From Anastrepha obliqua (lineage: Eukaryota > Arthropoda > Insecta > Diptera > Tephritidae), in the NCBI RefSeq assembly GCF_027943255.1, contig NC_072892.1, forward strand, positions 32,449,792 to 32,513,791: a DNA stretch of 64,000 nt. Direction: 5' to 3'. Positions 33,076 through 43,670 of the stretch are shown here, in pieces. The notes beneath the pieces are model-generated. The model was not told the DNA's origin. It saw nothing but the letters and a program-made list of their open reading frames with translations, and made no database searches. The stretch's first letter is position 1. Every line of letters starts with the position of its first letter. The translations under genes and the position numbers were made by a program.

Positions 33076-34090
33076 AAAATCCCTCTACACAAATGCAGAC
33101 ACATTTCATTTCTGCATTGAAAAGTCCCATTCAACTAAAAAATTATCTGCATACTCAATATAGCCGCAGTTCTTCTTGCCTATTTGGCTGGCGAAATAAT
33201 TGTCGCTTCGTGAAAGTTGAAATCTGAAAAATTGAAACTTAAACAAAAAAAATGATGAAGAAAAAATGCAAAAAGTCTATGCCGCGCACTGTGCCTGCCG
33301 TGAAATGTGAATCGTTTGTGGTGAAGAGCATTCTAAATATACATACATACACACACGCACATACATAAATATGCTCATACATTACAGTATACATTTACCT
33401 AAGCATAAGCAGCCAAATGCATTTAGTTTTGTTTAGTATTTTTAACCGGAAGCAATTGTTCAAGTATTTTAAATATTCCAATTACTTGCGGTGAATGAAA
33501 GGGTTGCACGGCGCGATAGCGTGAAGTGTGTTTGGTTTTCAGTTTTTCAATGTTTTTTGTACAGAATATTGGCATGGAAAAGAAGGGAAAGGGGTAGGCG
33601 AGGAGCAAACTAAAAGAACAGTCCATTCTAAAGCAGTACGGCAACACCTTGAAGGTGTGCAACGATGATGATCGTTCGTGCAACACACACGGCGTGCTTG
33701 TCTACTAGTCGATGCCGTAAAATATCAAGCAAGGGACGCGGGTTCAATATATATATTGTATTTTATATAAGTATATATAAGCAAATTTAGCCTCGGGCCA
33801 GAGCAAGTGGGTAAATCGGAGGGCATTCAGTTTAAAGAAACCTCCAGAAGGATTTTGTAAGAAGTTCTTGCATAGTTTTTTCAGAAACTCACTTGCACTT
33901 GTGCTATTTTATGTCAAAGTGTGTTGGATATTAGAAATTAAAATGGTCTAGGATCTGCTTGTCATGTGGCACAGGCTAATAAAAGTCGTAACTCTTCAAG
34001 CTTAAGTGACAAATAAAAATTTAACATGAGAACATTCCTTCTTAGAGTTAACTACAGCAGGCGTTAGGCCTAATTAAGTTCAAAAATGAT
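33076..34090. other. No gene recognised
   Basis: Contains CATA/CACA runs at about 33340-33366 and ATATATATTGTA near 33750. Short frames lack recognisable motifs. Confidence 0.3.
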
Positions 34091-34094
34091 TTTT

Positions 34095-34380
34095 TGATTG
34101 ATTAGCACCAAAAAGTATTCGAGGACGCGGTTCTTAGCAATTTATAAGAAGTTTAAGGTTGAAGGAGAAGTCGACTGGTTCACAGAATACAGGAAGAGAA
34201 TGCCTTTAACTCTTTGCCTTACGAATCGAGCGACGAGTGTGAAAGCTTTTCTAGTGCATAAAAACGATTTCGTGTTTGATACGAGCCTTTCACTTTTGGC
34301 TAGAAGACTCGTGAGACGAGGTTTTCTCAGTTTAGAAACAGAAATAGGTTCACGCCTCCTATGCGGAGTTTTATGGTAAA
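34095..34380 (+). pseudogene. Possible Tc1/mariner-type N-terminal transposase fragment (weak)
   Basis: ATT-initiated frame (34098-34379) with RTRFLAIYKKFKVEGEVDWF, then LTNRATSVKAFLVHK and LLARRLVRRGF. The order resembles the helix-turn-helix pair of Tc1-like transposases (a YK.F...G.V.. word, then R..VK..., then RRLLRRG). It has no catalytic region and is cut off by the LINE tail at 34383. The resemblance is by eye only. Confidence 0.3.
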
Positions 34381-34382
34381 GG

Positions 34383-34460
34383 GTTTAGATTTAGATTAGA
34401 TTTGTGGGGGGCTGGACAAGGCCAAGCACTTAGTCAGTAGAGCATTATACTACAAAGGGT
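34383..34460 (-). mobile_element. LINE 3' tail
   Basis: TTTAGATTTAGATTAGATTT then GTGGGGGGCTGGACAAG and CCAAGCACTTAGTC match the tail of the LINE remnant at 16588-16660. Confidence 0.6.
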
Positions 34461-35340
34461 TAAGGGTTAAAGGGTTAGGTCCGATTTATATTTTCAGATA
34501 ACCAAGTGGAGTCGACAGCTACAATTTTCTGATATGTTCGTAAGCAAGCTAAGCTATCAATAGGCATCTCACTGAGCTGGGTTTACGGCTATAAACTCAT
34601 TCTGGAGCTGAAACTCTCCACTCTCTTCTCTTGACAAAATTGAAGCGCTATGTTCCCTTGAAAGTGATCAGAGGGCAACAAAACTTAAGTGAGATTAGGT
34701 TAGTGGGATTTCTCTTAAAAATATTTAACCAGATAAACGCAAATGCAACATGGCCTTAAACTATCCCGACGTTTTTGTGTTGCAATTAGTCCAGCGACGC
34801 TGTGCTTAACCTGCCTCGTTGGCTTAAGATGCGCTTCCCCAGAACTCAAGCGCATTCATCGAAGTGTAGGACGGCCGCATAGAAAGTGTCACAAGAAAGA
34901 GCCTCCTTCACATTTGTACAGCTTCTAAAGAAATCCTTGAGCCACCTTAAGTCCAGTAATTCAGAGTTCATTTAGCATTCGTGAGAGCTTCGTTCATCGG
35001 GTATCAGTGAAATGAAAATTTTACTCTTTAGGTGTTCAGATGAAGCCACGTACTATTAGTAGCTGCTCTAAACTTTTGCTCAGCTTGTGAAATTAGGAAA
35101 TCTAGCGGAACTTATATAGTTGGGCTCCTCGATTTCCCAAGTCCAGAACTGCAGTTGTAGGTGAAACAAATTTTTGTTGCCAGTTGAAATACGAAACAGA
35201 CTTTACATGGACTTACAGGATCACGACAAATCAGAAGCAAAAAATCTTTTAAGTAAGCCTCGATCGCCGCGCATTAGATTCGATTTATTTGAGGTTTGCA
35301 CTTTGCCCTCACGGTCTTTTGAGCCCGTGTATTTCCTCTC
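34460..35340. other. No gene recognised
   Basis: May hold further decayed sequence of the LINE whose tail is at 34383-34460, but no coding motif is visible. Frame 34743-34928 is not convincing. Confidence 0.3.
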
Positions 35341-35343
35341 TGG

Positions 35344-35735
35344 TTAATATAGGACAATATAGAATCTGAAGAAGATGTCCACATGCTTCACATCAGAGTA
35401 ATCAAGGTTTTTAATTGATTCCAAGATAATAGTGTACCGAGACATTTGAAGAGTTTCGAGCACAGAGTCTAAAAAATTTCGCTCATTACTTTGCTCAATT
35501 AATAACACTTTGCCGCAAAGTGGGTCTAAATGGTCCGAATCCGAATAATATGATTTGTCCAAGTCTGAAACGCCAGCCGTTTCTTCAAAATTGGGTAACA
35601 AATAGTAGTCCGAATGATTCGAGGATGTCAAATCTGGAGAATAGAGGGGGATGTGAAATGAGTTGGAACCCTATTTCCATCAATTTTGCGACCACAACTG
35701 CTGAGGCGTGAGCTGGCGCGTTATCGACTTCCTCG
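35344..35735 (-). pseudogene. Mariner transposase relic, C-terminal catalytic part
   Basis: From about 35730 down, the minus strand reads VDNAPAHASAVVVAKLMEIG, then FQLISHPP, with the second catalytic Asp in DNAPAH. A frameshift leads into PDLTSSNHSDYYLLPNFEE, equivalent to SPDLAPSD(Y/F)(Y/F)LFPN with a short insertion before the third Asp, then LDKSYYSD. This order is that of SETMAR-type mariners. No inverted ends were found, and it is disabled by the frameshift and truncation. The last third of the 95-residue frame (35344-35631) is not clearly transposase. Confidence 0.6.
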
Positions 35736-35836
35736 ATTCAAATGAATGCCAAACACAAAAAAATACACCGATCTGGCTGAAACCTTGTGTGTGTTCCTCC
35801 AAGAGATGCTACTTACTAAGCATAACCTAGAGTCCT

Positions 35837-35968
35837 GAAATCTGAAAAAATATAAAAATTAGTTATATTTATTTGTCGTTTTATAAAAAAACACTTTTCA
35901 GGACTATATTACCCTTATATTTTCAAAGTCCAACGAAATCTGAAAAAATATAAAAATTAGTTATATTT
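35837..35968. repeat. Direct repeat, 34 bp at 98-bp spacing
   Basis: GAAATCTGAAAAAATATAAA continuing AATTAGTTATATTT occurs at 35837-35870 and again at 35935-35968. Confidence 0.75.
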
Positions 35969-36019
35969 TTCGTTTTTTTTTAACCAGTTACGAGCCTTAA
36001 ATTAGCTGTATACACGAAT

Positions 36020-36155
36020 TGCCTTAAAAGTATAGGAACTAAAAACCCTGCTGGAGGTCTCATCATGGTTTCAAAACAGCGCCTTAGTGCTACATGGGCA
36101 GTGCCTGAGTGGTTCTCCAATCATTTCATTTACCTACCTACCTACCTATAGGACC
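36020..36155 (+). mobile_element. Possible LINE 3' end with CCTA tail
   Basis: AAACCCTGCTGGAGGTCTCA, GTGCCTGAGTGGTTCTCC and a terminal (CCTA)n run at 36132-36149. A similar CCTACCTTCCTACCTA tail ends the LINE remnant near 51330. No coding part is present. Confidence 0.35.
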
Positions 36156-36159
36156 TAAA

Positions 36160-36890
36160 GGACAATGTCTTTTGAGCTTTTCCCTTACGATTTGCTGTAA
36201 AATAAGTCTTTAAAATCTGACTTGCATGTGTTGCCTGACTTAATGCATCTACGTTTTTCGTAATTCTCAACCAGTTTATGTGAATTTCGATATTAAGCGG
36301 GGATTGCTCAAAATGCATAGTTGTTTTATGATTTCCATTGACACCGCTAATTTATTTGCATATAACTTTAATTGTAATAATTTTCTGCGTTTTATTTAAA
36401 TAAAGTGCTTTTGTTTTTTTGTTTTTGTATTGACAAATTAACGATGTCAGTCGCATTTTGTTTCCTCCTCTTAATTAAAAAGCCTTAAACAACTATATTT
36501 ATAATATGTTTATGCATGTGTGCGTATGTATGTATGTGCGTGCGTGTACCTGTTGTACAACTGCGGAATTTCGTTGCTTAGGTCCATAAAAAATTTTACA
36601 GTTTTATGAAAAATTATTTTTAAATTTTTTTGTATGCGTGCGCGCCTCAAAATTTCATGTCTGCTTTTTGTCAACTTTATGTGCGTTTTCGTTTACGTTT
36701 TCACTTTTGTTGTGTTTCGACTTTTCTCAGCCTTAATATACACAATTTATTTATGTTTGTATAAAACATTTTTCGCCGCTTTAACTTCAAATTTAAGTGA
36801 GTTGTCGCCAGATAGCCACGGAGTGACTGCGTTGAACCGGTAGCCCATTATATGGAACATGCATGCACATGTATATGTGTATATGTATGT
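36160..36890. other. No gene recognised
   Basis: AT-rich with a TGTGCGTATG run near 36516-36545. The frame 36634-36843 is a hydrophobic low-complexity run without a good start. Confidence 0.3.
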
Positions 36891-36898
36891 CTATATGC

Positions 36899-37140
36899 AT
36901 GCGATTAAGTAGCCGATAGTGTACACAGCCTGGCGTGCTTGCGCGTGATACGCTGGCAGTCGGTGCTAGGTTCAGTCCCCTATTTTTTCTAGCATCAGCC
37001 GCCACTGGGCAGTAATGGACAACCGCAGAGTGATTTTCTGTCAGAAAGGAAACTTCTTATAAAAACCAGCTGCTATTTGGCGGACACTTAGAACTGTCAG
37101 GCGCGCCATTTGCGGCATAACATTAAGACGCGCGCATTGA
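36899..37140 (+). mobile_element. SINE copy, plus strand
   Basis: tRNA-like part with a B-box GGTTCAGTCCC at about 36971. The body follows: GGGCAGTAATGGACAACCGC, AGAGTGATTTTCTGTCAG, TTCTTATAAAAACCAGCTGC and the 3' part CCATTTGCGGCATAACATTAAGACGCGC. It matches the reverse complement of 30243-30548 throughout. Confidence 0.7.
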
Positions 37141-37246
37141 ATTGGTGCAAAAGCGCGGCCCAAACGCCTTTCAAGGACTTATGCGCCAGTCTATTATTAT
37201 TCGATGTAGATCTGTGTGTGGCAGCATCTCCGCATAAGACTAGTAT

Positions 37247-37277
37247 ATGTATGTATGTATGTATGTATGTGTGTGTG
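37247..37277. repeat. (TATG)n microsatellite
   Basis: TATGTATG units in tandem followed by TGTGTG. Similar short arrays occur at 4043-4060, 11221-11254, 28681-28700 and 42045-42065. Confidence 0.9.
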
Positions 37278-37329
37278 AATTTATGCTTAATGCGTTGCCA
37301 GCTAAAAGTATTTAGCAACACCTAAATCT

Positions 37330-39030
37330 GTTTCCAAGTGTTGGTACGCTCCTTTTGCGTCAGCAATATGTTTTTGTAGTCGAGTGAGGCGCGCTGTTGT
37401 TTTGTCTGTCGCATTTTGTGTTTTGTTTTTGTTTTTGTGATTAGATCAAAAATAAATTCACTTGAAATTATTTTTACTGTTTTAGGTTTTTGGCATACCC
37501 CCAAACGCCGCCCCCTAAGCGCAGCGCCCACTCTTATCTACATATGAGCGTGTGTATGTATGTGTGTTTGTATGGATGCATGTATGTATGTATATATGTG
37601 TGGTCAAGTAACTCGAAAATTGTCTGATTTGTGCGCGAACATCCCACGAATTCGTGGCAATTCGTATGTAATTGAAAGAAAGTGCAACTGGCAGCTGCAA
37701 TGCGGCGAGTCATGAAAAAAAACGCCTGCAATGAACAGCAAAAAGAAATGAAAAGTGACTAAATGCCAGCGAATTTTACAAACAAAAAATTTGTGTGACA
37801 AAATAAAAAACAAAAAGATCGGAATATTATCACAAAAACTATCGCACACGAATTGAAGTGATCGATTTCTACCGCAAATGCTCAAAGGCAAACACACACA
37901 CATACAAGCGCGCGCGCGCGCTCGCCCATACACTTAAGCACTTGGGTACGCATATTTGCTTAGTTGTTGCCACTTCATTTTCGCATTTATAGCAGTCTAA
38001 TTAAAAGTCACGCACTTTTCACGATGCAAATAATTACAAATGCCCGCATGTGCACGCGTGTGTGCATACGCTCAGCAGGAATACAAAAATATTCGCGTGC
38101 TCACAATCAGCAAATGGAGTCGGCGACAATGCCGCGCGGTATATGCGCCCACCGCGCACTGTGCGTCCAACGTCCGCTCAACATATCGCTTCGATGCTAT
38201 TTGCCGTCTGTTTGCTGTTTTGCTTTTGGTTTTGGTTTTGGTTGATGTCCGTTGCCCGCCACGATGTGCCCTGCTGGCCCCCAGCGCAGCCCTCTGGCTT
38301 CATTTCGTTGGCTGCCAGTCAGTCAGTGGCATCGCTCTAGTTTGCGAGTTATTCATACAACAGCCACTCTGCTCGCCGCACCGCTTGCCTTCGCTCCCGT
38401 CGTGCTAGTGTGTCTGGCGCTTTGCCTGCTATTTTGCGTCGCGCGCTTTATCCCTTCGTCACCCGATATGGCACGCAACCGGCTGTGTCCGTCGGCTCTC
38501 GGCCGCTACCCCTTATCGTCTGCCGTCCATCTGCCGATTGTTGCAGCTTAGGTATCTATGCCGCAGTCGCCGTATGCCGCGGCTGCTGCCCTCAACACCT
38601 AGCTAACCTCAACGCGGCTTCGATGGCGGTGGCGACAGCATCTCAGCTCATTTGCATTTGACGCGGTAGCATTGTTGATGTTGATGTTGACTCTCGCCAA
38701 TAGATATACTCTACTTACCACATTCATAGATTTGCCACCGCCACTGTTGCGAAATTCGTGTAATGTTGCGCGCTTCACTTGAAAAAGTTCGTTGTGCGGG
38801 ACAGTTTTCTTATTGTTGCTGCAGTTACAATTTGTATTCTGTTTTGTTCTTTCAATTGATGTTTCTGTTTCGATGTTGACTTTTTGGCGAAGCAGTTAGG
38901 TGATTTTGGTTTTTAGGTGTCACTTTTTAGTCATTTTGTGTCTTCCCATTTAGTTTTATTCAAGAAAATTTCTTTTGATTTCAGTTTTATAATTAGACTG
39001 CAGTCTTATTGTTGCTCTACATTTCACAAA
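37330..39030. other. Unique, locally GC-richer stretch without a clear gene
   Basis: 38040-38660 is clearly less AT-rich than the rest, with many GCC/CGC words. It gives long overlapping frames on the plus strand (38040-38408, 38252-38551), none with a recognisable domain or sensible codon pattern in one frame only. It could be an exon or regulatory island. (GC)n at 37908-37922 and (CA)n at 37890-37902 are also present. Confidence 0.3.
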
Positions 39031-39040
39031 TATTAATTAA

Positions 39041-39136
39041 ATTGTAAGAGAATTTTTCAATGAAAGAGATTACGTAGAAAGGACTTCTGCAGTCACCCGG
39101 CTCACAAAGATTTTATTTGGTGAATTCTCTTACAAT
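39041..39136. repeat. Short inverted-repeat structure (96 bp)
   Basis: ATTGTAAGAGAATT (39041-39054) is perfectly repeated in reverse as AATTCTCTTACAAT (39123-39136), with a third partial copy CTTACAAT at 39146-39153. It may be a small MITE or a foldback; target duplication is not evident. Confidence 0.5.
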
Positions 39137-39234
39137 GGAATTATCTTACAATCTGAAAGTAATTCATCTCGGTAGAAGAAAGTCGGTGAAGCACGCATGG
39201 TGAAAATAGCTAATCTATCATCTATCTAATCTAT

Positions 39235-39480
39235 TATCCTTGCGTGCTTCTCCCTCTCCTATTTTTGGTGTGCGTCTGTGTAGGGACCTACGGTTTTACG
39301 CCTCCTCCGAACGGCCGATAGTTTTGTTTTTTATGCGAAGCTATTTCATCGCTGAAATACTCACGGAGATTTTTCATTGTCAGCCAAGGACTTTTCGCCA
39401 TTAGACGAACCTTTTTCTATCAGTTGGTGTTTCGTGCCCGAGCTTTCGATCCTGTGTATGTTAGAATGGTAGTGATACCC
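39235..39480 (-). mobile_element. SINE copy, diverged
   Basis: TGCTTCTCCCTCTCCTATTT, GTGTGCGTCTGTGTAGGGAC, CGCCTCCTCCGAACGGC, TTTTCATTGTCAGCCAAGG and CGCCATTAGACGAACC follow the family order. The tRNA-like end is partly decayed. Confidence 0.7.
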
Positions 39481-40050
39481 CAATTCTTTCGGCTAGAAAT
39501 ATTCACAGAATTAGAAATATATCCGTAGACTACAGACTACATTTACCCATAGATGTTACCCTTCATTTCGGGCAATCGTTAAACCTGAAGTATGTTGCGT
39601 TGCTTTGCAAGATCGAAGGGGTTTTACATTCAAAGATCTCAAAAGACGTCTCTAACTATTTCTCCATTGATGTAGAGAAGATTATCGGTCCTAGGTATAG
39701 TAGATTTTAATGTCGTTTCAAGGTTTTATTTGGATAACAACAGTTCATCTAAAATTCCACCAGGTAGGGCTAAGAGGCGCTTGCTGACTGTTTATCCAAC
39801 AGATCTGGTGTATTTTCTCATGCACCGCTTTATCTTCAAGATCACGAAACGTCCGAGTTTCTTTCATGCAAATTTACGGCCTTGGTTGGACAGAAATTGG
39901 AACACTTCCGCCTTTCATAGTCAACTTCGCATCAGTTATGAATACTCAAGATCTGTTAGCCAAGCATAGAGAAAAACGCATTACTGAGATGCAAAATACC
40001 TTTTTGATTACTAGGCCACTTCATTCTGCTACGCCCAAATTTCTATCTAT
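39480..40050. other. No gene recognised
   Basis: Mixed sequence just upstream of a LINE remnant on the same strand. Frame 39730-39969 starts with ATG but shows no recognisable motif; it may be decayed LINE sequence. Confidence 0.3.
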
Positions 40051-40054
40051 CTAT

Positions 40055-40408
40055 TAATTATAGATTCTGTGTAAGATTTTTGGACCTTTGCACGTTGGCA
40101 ACGGCGAATATCGCAGTCGATGGAACGATGAGCTGTATGAGCTTTACGACGACATAGACATAGCGTAACGAATAAAGATCCAGCGGCTACGTTGGCTGGG
40201 TCATGTCGTCCGAATGGATGCAAACGCTCCGGCTCTGAAAGTATTCGATGCGGTACCAGTTGGTGGTAGTAGAGGAAGAGAAAGGCCTCCTCTGCGTTGG
40301 AAAGATCAGTTGGAGTTGGCTTCACTTTGTGTGTTAAATTGGCGCCGGTTAGCACGAGAAAGAAACGACTGGCGCGCTTTGTTGAACTCGGCCAAAATCG
40401 TATAAGCG
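40055..40408 (+). mobile_element. LINE remnant, C-terminal end
   Basis: Two plus-strand frames, broken by a stop in TAACG near 40168, read KILGPLHVGNGEYRSRWNDE, then LRWLGHVVRMDANAPALK, then SRGRERPPLRWKDQLE and NWRRLARERNDWRALLN, ending at a stop at 40405. The order (LGP...R.N.ELYEL, RLRWLGHVVRM, RGRP..RWKD, NWR..A..R..WR) is that of the region after the RT domain in endonuclease-type LINEs. The copy is strongly 5'-truncated. Confidence 0.75.
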
Positions 40409-40593
40409 GTTATCGCGCCAATCAAGAAGAGAATAAGAAGTAATTATAGCTGTTCTAGTACAACACAAACACTGTCAACATAGTGGAATACGCAATGCGG
40501 TGTGGAAATATGCCTCCGCATACATCGTCTGCAGTGGAAGAGCATTTAGAAGTCCTAAGCAACTATCTTAAGTTCGAGCAAACTTCCTTTAAA

Positions 40594-40720
40594 GTTGTTG
40601 TTGTTGCAGCAGCATAAACATTCCCCATAAATATCATATTTGTGGAATGCTGCTGGAGTGACAGTCCTTGACCGGATATAAATTCGTGTCGTTCCGGTAG
40701 TCTTACCCTATGGACATTAC
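40594..40720 (-). mobile_element. LINE 3' tail
   Basis: GTTGTTGTTGTTGCAGCAGC then ATAAACATTCCCCATAAAT, then CCGGATATAAATTCGTGTCG and TTCCGGTAG. This is the reverse complement of the tail at 45565-45685 and of 14185-14265. Confidence 0.65.
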
Positions 40721-40924
40721 TAAGTATTAGAAAGGCGATTGAATGAGATAGAGCTTCACACCAAGGGAACGTACGCTTCGTATAACGTAAAGCAACGAGG
40801 TCTTGGGTATTTTTGGAAAAAACATCGATGTCTATTAATCTCATGTGGGTCGATATTTTGTAGAACGTAGCATCAGCTTAGCTAGTTTGGATTGGGAGCC
40901 TTTGACTATAGTTTATACTCCCTT

Positions 40925-41345
40925 TAGGAGTATGAAATACAGAAAAGTGAACGATGGGGTGTGAAGATGACATGGCACTAGAGGCATTCAAGAGAACTAG
41001 GACCCGATTTGCCTGTCTTGCTTAGAGGAGCCGGATAGCACTGAGCATTTTCTCTGTGAGTTTCCTGCCTTTGCTAGAGCAAGGCAAAGAATTTTAGGTT
41101 CCAATGTCACGGGAATGAGTAAAATTCGTACTCTCAAACTGGAAGATATTTTCAGATTTGCCAAAGAATCTGGAAATTTCTCACAAGTTTAGCTACCTCT
41201 GTCTCTGTCTCCATTCTATCCCTTCTCTTTTTCTCTGTCACTTCTCGCCTTTCCTGCTTGACTATCAACCGTTTTTTTTCTAGAGCTTCGAATACAATGG
41301 GCTCTTTAGCCCATTTTAGAGCGTTTTAGGAGTAACCATTTTCTC
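40925..41345 (+). mobile_element. LINE 3' end with CCHC zinc finger
   Basis: Plus-strand frame ICLSCLEEPDSTEHFLCEF (about 41008-41065) is a complete CX2CX8-9HX3C finger. It is followed by PAFARARQRILGSNVTG, LKLEDIFRFAKESG and a stop near 41190. The non-coding tail contains CTTGACTATCAACC and GCTCTTTAGCC, reverse-matching 15110-15300 and 63850-64000. The best preserved of the three ends of this family. Confidence 0.8.
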
Positions 41346-41626
41346 GGTGCTTGCCTTTTTAAAATATTAATTTCTGCGGTGCTTTAAAAGCTGAAATTTT
41401 ACTGCAATATATGCCTAACAGGTCTTTTCTGGCCCAGTAATTTCATCAGCTCTTCCGAAAACTAAATAAAAAAAGCTTAGTTTTTCGTTGTAAAATTTTT
41501 TATGTTAAAATTTGCAGTGAGTGTTCCATTCGTGACTGCCAATTAGCCTCGTTTGTACTAAAAGAAAAATTTAATTGAAAACGTAATAATAAAAAAGTAA
41601 CATTTGTAATATCTATGAATTTTTTT

Positions 41627-41628
<2 letters not shown>

Positions 41629-41660
<32 letters not shown>
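41629..41660. repeat. Homopolymer T run (32)
   Basis: Uninterrupted T from 41629 to 41660, preceded by a shorter T run. No SINE or LINE tail could be tied to it. Confidence 0.9.
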
Positions 41661-41661
<1 letters not shown>

Positions 41662-43210
41662 TATTTTGTTATACACCCTCCACTGCTTCCCTATGTCATC
41701 TTAAGTTCCATTACTCTTTTGATTTGCTATTAATTTTTTGTGCATTGTTTTTGCATATTTTTTGTTTTGGTAATTTGAAATTTTTCACTTTTGGGTGGAA
41801 ATTTAATTGCGACAGATTTATGTGTCTCATTTACGTATTCAAATTTTAGTGCGTGCATTCTTCAAGAGAACAAATAATATCTATGTTTGTATGTATGCGT
41901 ATGTGCGTTTCACTGAGACACATTTCAAGCAATGTTTTTCTCACATTTTTTTTTTGTGTTAATTTATTTGTTTGGTACTTTTTCTGTTGTCACTTAAACT
42001 GAAGAAAAATGTGTCACTTCATGCTTCGATAATTAGACAATCGCATACAAACATACATACGTATGTATGCATGTATACTTGAAGAAGTCGCTTTGATTTT
42101 ATGTACATATGTACGCACATTTCAGAATGTAGCAAAAAAGCAGTGAAATTTAAACTTAAAAATATTAAGAAATCTTTTTCGCCAAATTATCTGTCACTTA
42201 AGCGTAGAAAAAAGGGAGCTTGTCGCAGAGCAATTTTTGGGATATAGATAATATTTTAGCTATAGAGACTACTCCACTCACTTTTTGGCTATCGAATACG
42301 ACAATCACGACACCTCTATTTATTTATTCATCATCATCCGCCCACTGTTCTATTTTTGCCGACGGTTTGTGTGTGGAGAGTGTGCACTGCTCGCCGCCTC
42401 GAAAATTGATCGCATACTTCAGTTTTCTAAACATAGAACAAGTTGTAACATTCAAATTGTTTGTGTCTATGATAATTCTTCCAAGTTTTCCATCCGACAA
42501 GAATTTCATTTTATGGCTGATTTACAAAAAAATGTATGTCTGTATAGCATTGAAATTCACAGCAGGTTTATCTCGGAAGAAGCAGACGATACGGGTGATT
42601 AGTAGAAAATCTTGGCAGAGCTAATGGACACAGCAAAGAAGAAGATACTTTCAAGCATTGTACACCAGACTGTTTTCACTAAAATTACCTTAAATTGAAA
42701 GTTTTTTTAAATAAAAATATTTTTTGCCATTTTTAAATATTTCATTTTGTGTTAGAAAAAATTATTTGATGACAATTTGCCACACTGAGAGTGCTTTTGT
42801 TTTTCCACAGTTTTATTCGGTTGGTTGTAGTGCTTCTCAGGCATTGAATAGGAAATGCCATTTTATCGGCCGTGAATCCTGCTGACGTAGTCTAAACATC
42901 AGTCGCATCACTTTGACCCTTTCATAAATTCACTAGTAAACCCAGTCACGCTTCACTGCGGCTCAATCATTTTTAAAGCGAAATATTTTCTTTCGTGAAA
43001 CTAAATTGAACCATAAATACGAGTACAGCGCCAGCTATCGGAAAATCCTCGGATTTTGAAGACATTATTCTGTGAGTTTAAACTTAGTTATATTTATATT
43101 TTTATGGATCGATATTATTTAGTTTCCTCTAGAAACCAAAAAAATAAATTCTACCAAAAAAAAAAAATAAAAATAATAATTTTATACGAAACAAAAAGGG
43201 ATGTCAAAAG
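41661..43210. other. No gene recognised
   Basis: AT-rich with TATG/CATA runs near 42045-42110. Frames 42220-42624 and 42285-42602 overlap in two phases and do not look like protein. Confidence 0.3.
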
Positions 43211-43214
43211 TTTT

Positions 43215-43540
43215 GTTATTGTTGTTGTAGCAGTTGTTGTTGTTGTAGCAGTATAGTCAGTGCAATGTAGATCACCGGCCATCTTCGTCTAGCTCATCTA
43301 ACGGTAGGCCCAGGAAACTTGCTGTTTCGACAGGTTTGATCCAGTGGGAGAGTCGTGTTAGATGAGTAGGTTTGATGGGGCATGTGGAAAGGTGATTAAT
43401 GTCGTGCGGGGTGCCTTGACATGCCGGATATATGTTTCGTATGTTGGGGTCAATTCTGGATAGGTAGGAGTTTAACCTGCTGCGGCATGCAGAAGGTAAT
43501 TGTGCCAAGGTTACGCGAGTCTCTCGGGGTAGCTGGAGCT
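43215..43540 (-). mobile_element. Jockey-like LINE 3' end
   Basis: Minus-strand frame from 43508: AQLPSACRSRLNSYLSRIDP, then NIRNIYPACQGTPHDINHLS, TCPIKPTHLTRLSHW and TASFLGLPLDELDED, ending at 43272. The CPAC/C..C-type finger (here YPAC...H..H..TCP, first Cys changed) and FLGLPLD ending are characteristic of Jockey-clade LINEs. GTTGTTGTTGTAGCAG runs at 43215-43255 form the 3' tail on the minus strand. The copy is 5'-truncated. Confidence 0.8.
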
Positions 43541-43555
43541 CTTCATCTGATATGT

Positions 43556-43670
43556 AGGAAGTTTTCTTTAATAGCGATCACTTTTCGGCAGGCAATGGCA
43601 AAACTCTGAGTGCATTTCTGCCATGAAAATGTTCCTTATAAAAAACCATCTGCCGTTCGTAAAACTATGG
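43556..43670 (+). mobile_element. SINE fragment
   Basis: TTAATAGCGATCACTTTTCG, GGCAGGCAATGGCAAAACTC, TGAGTGCATTTCTGCCATG and AAAAACCATCTGCCGTTCG match the central body of the SINE. The tRNA-like head is replaced by the adjoining LINE. Confidence 0.65.

Noticed and set aside
37861..37960. Alternating GC/CA runs considered as a Z-DNA or regulatory site
   Set aside because: Short microsatellite-like runs are common in this DNA, and nothing else supports a function.
38040..38551. Overlapping open frames of 96-122 codons in the GC-richer island
   Set aside because: Several phases are open at once, and content is Cys/Leu/Ser-rich without motif; openness is explained by GC content.
42220..42624. 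134-codon frame on the plus strand
   Set aside because: Begins at a non-ATG codon, overlaps another open phase, and shows no family resemblance.
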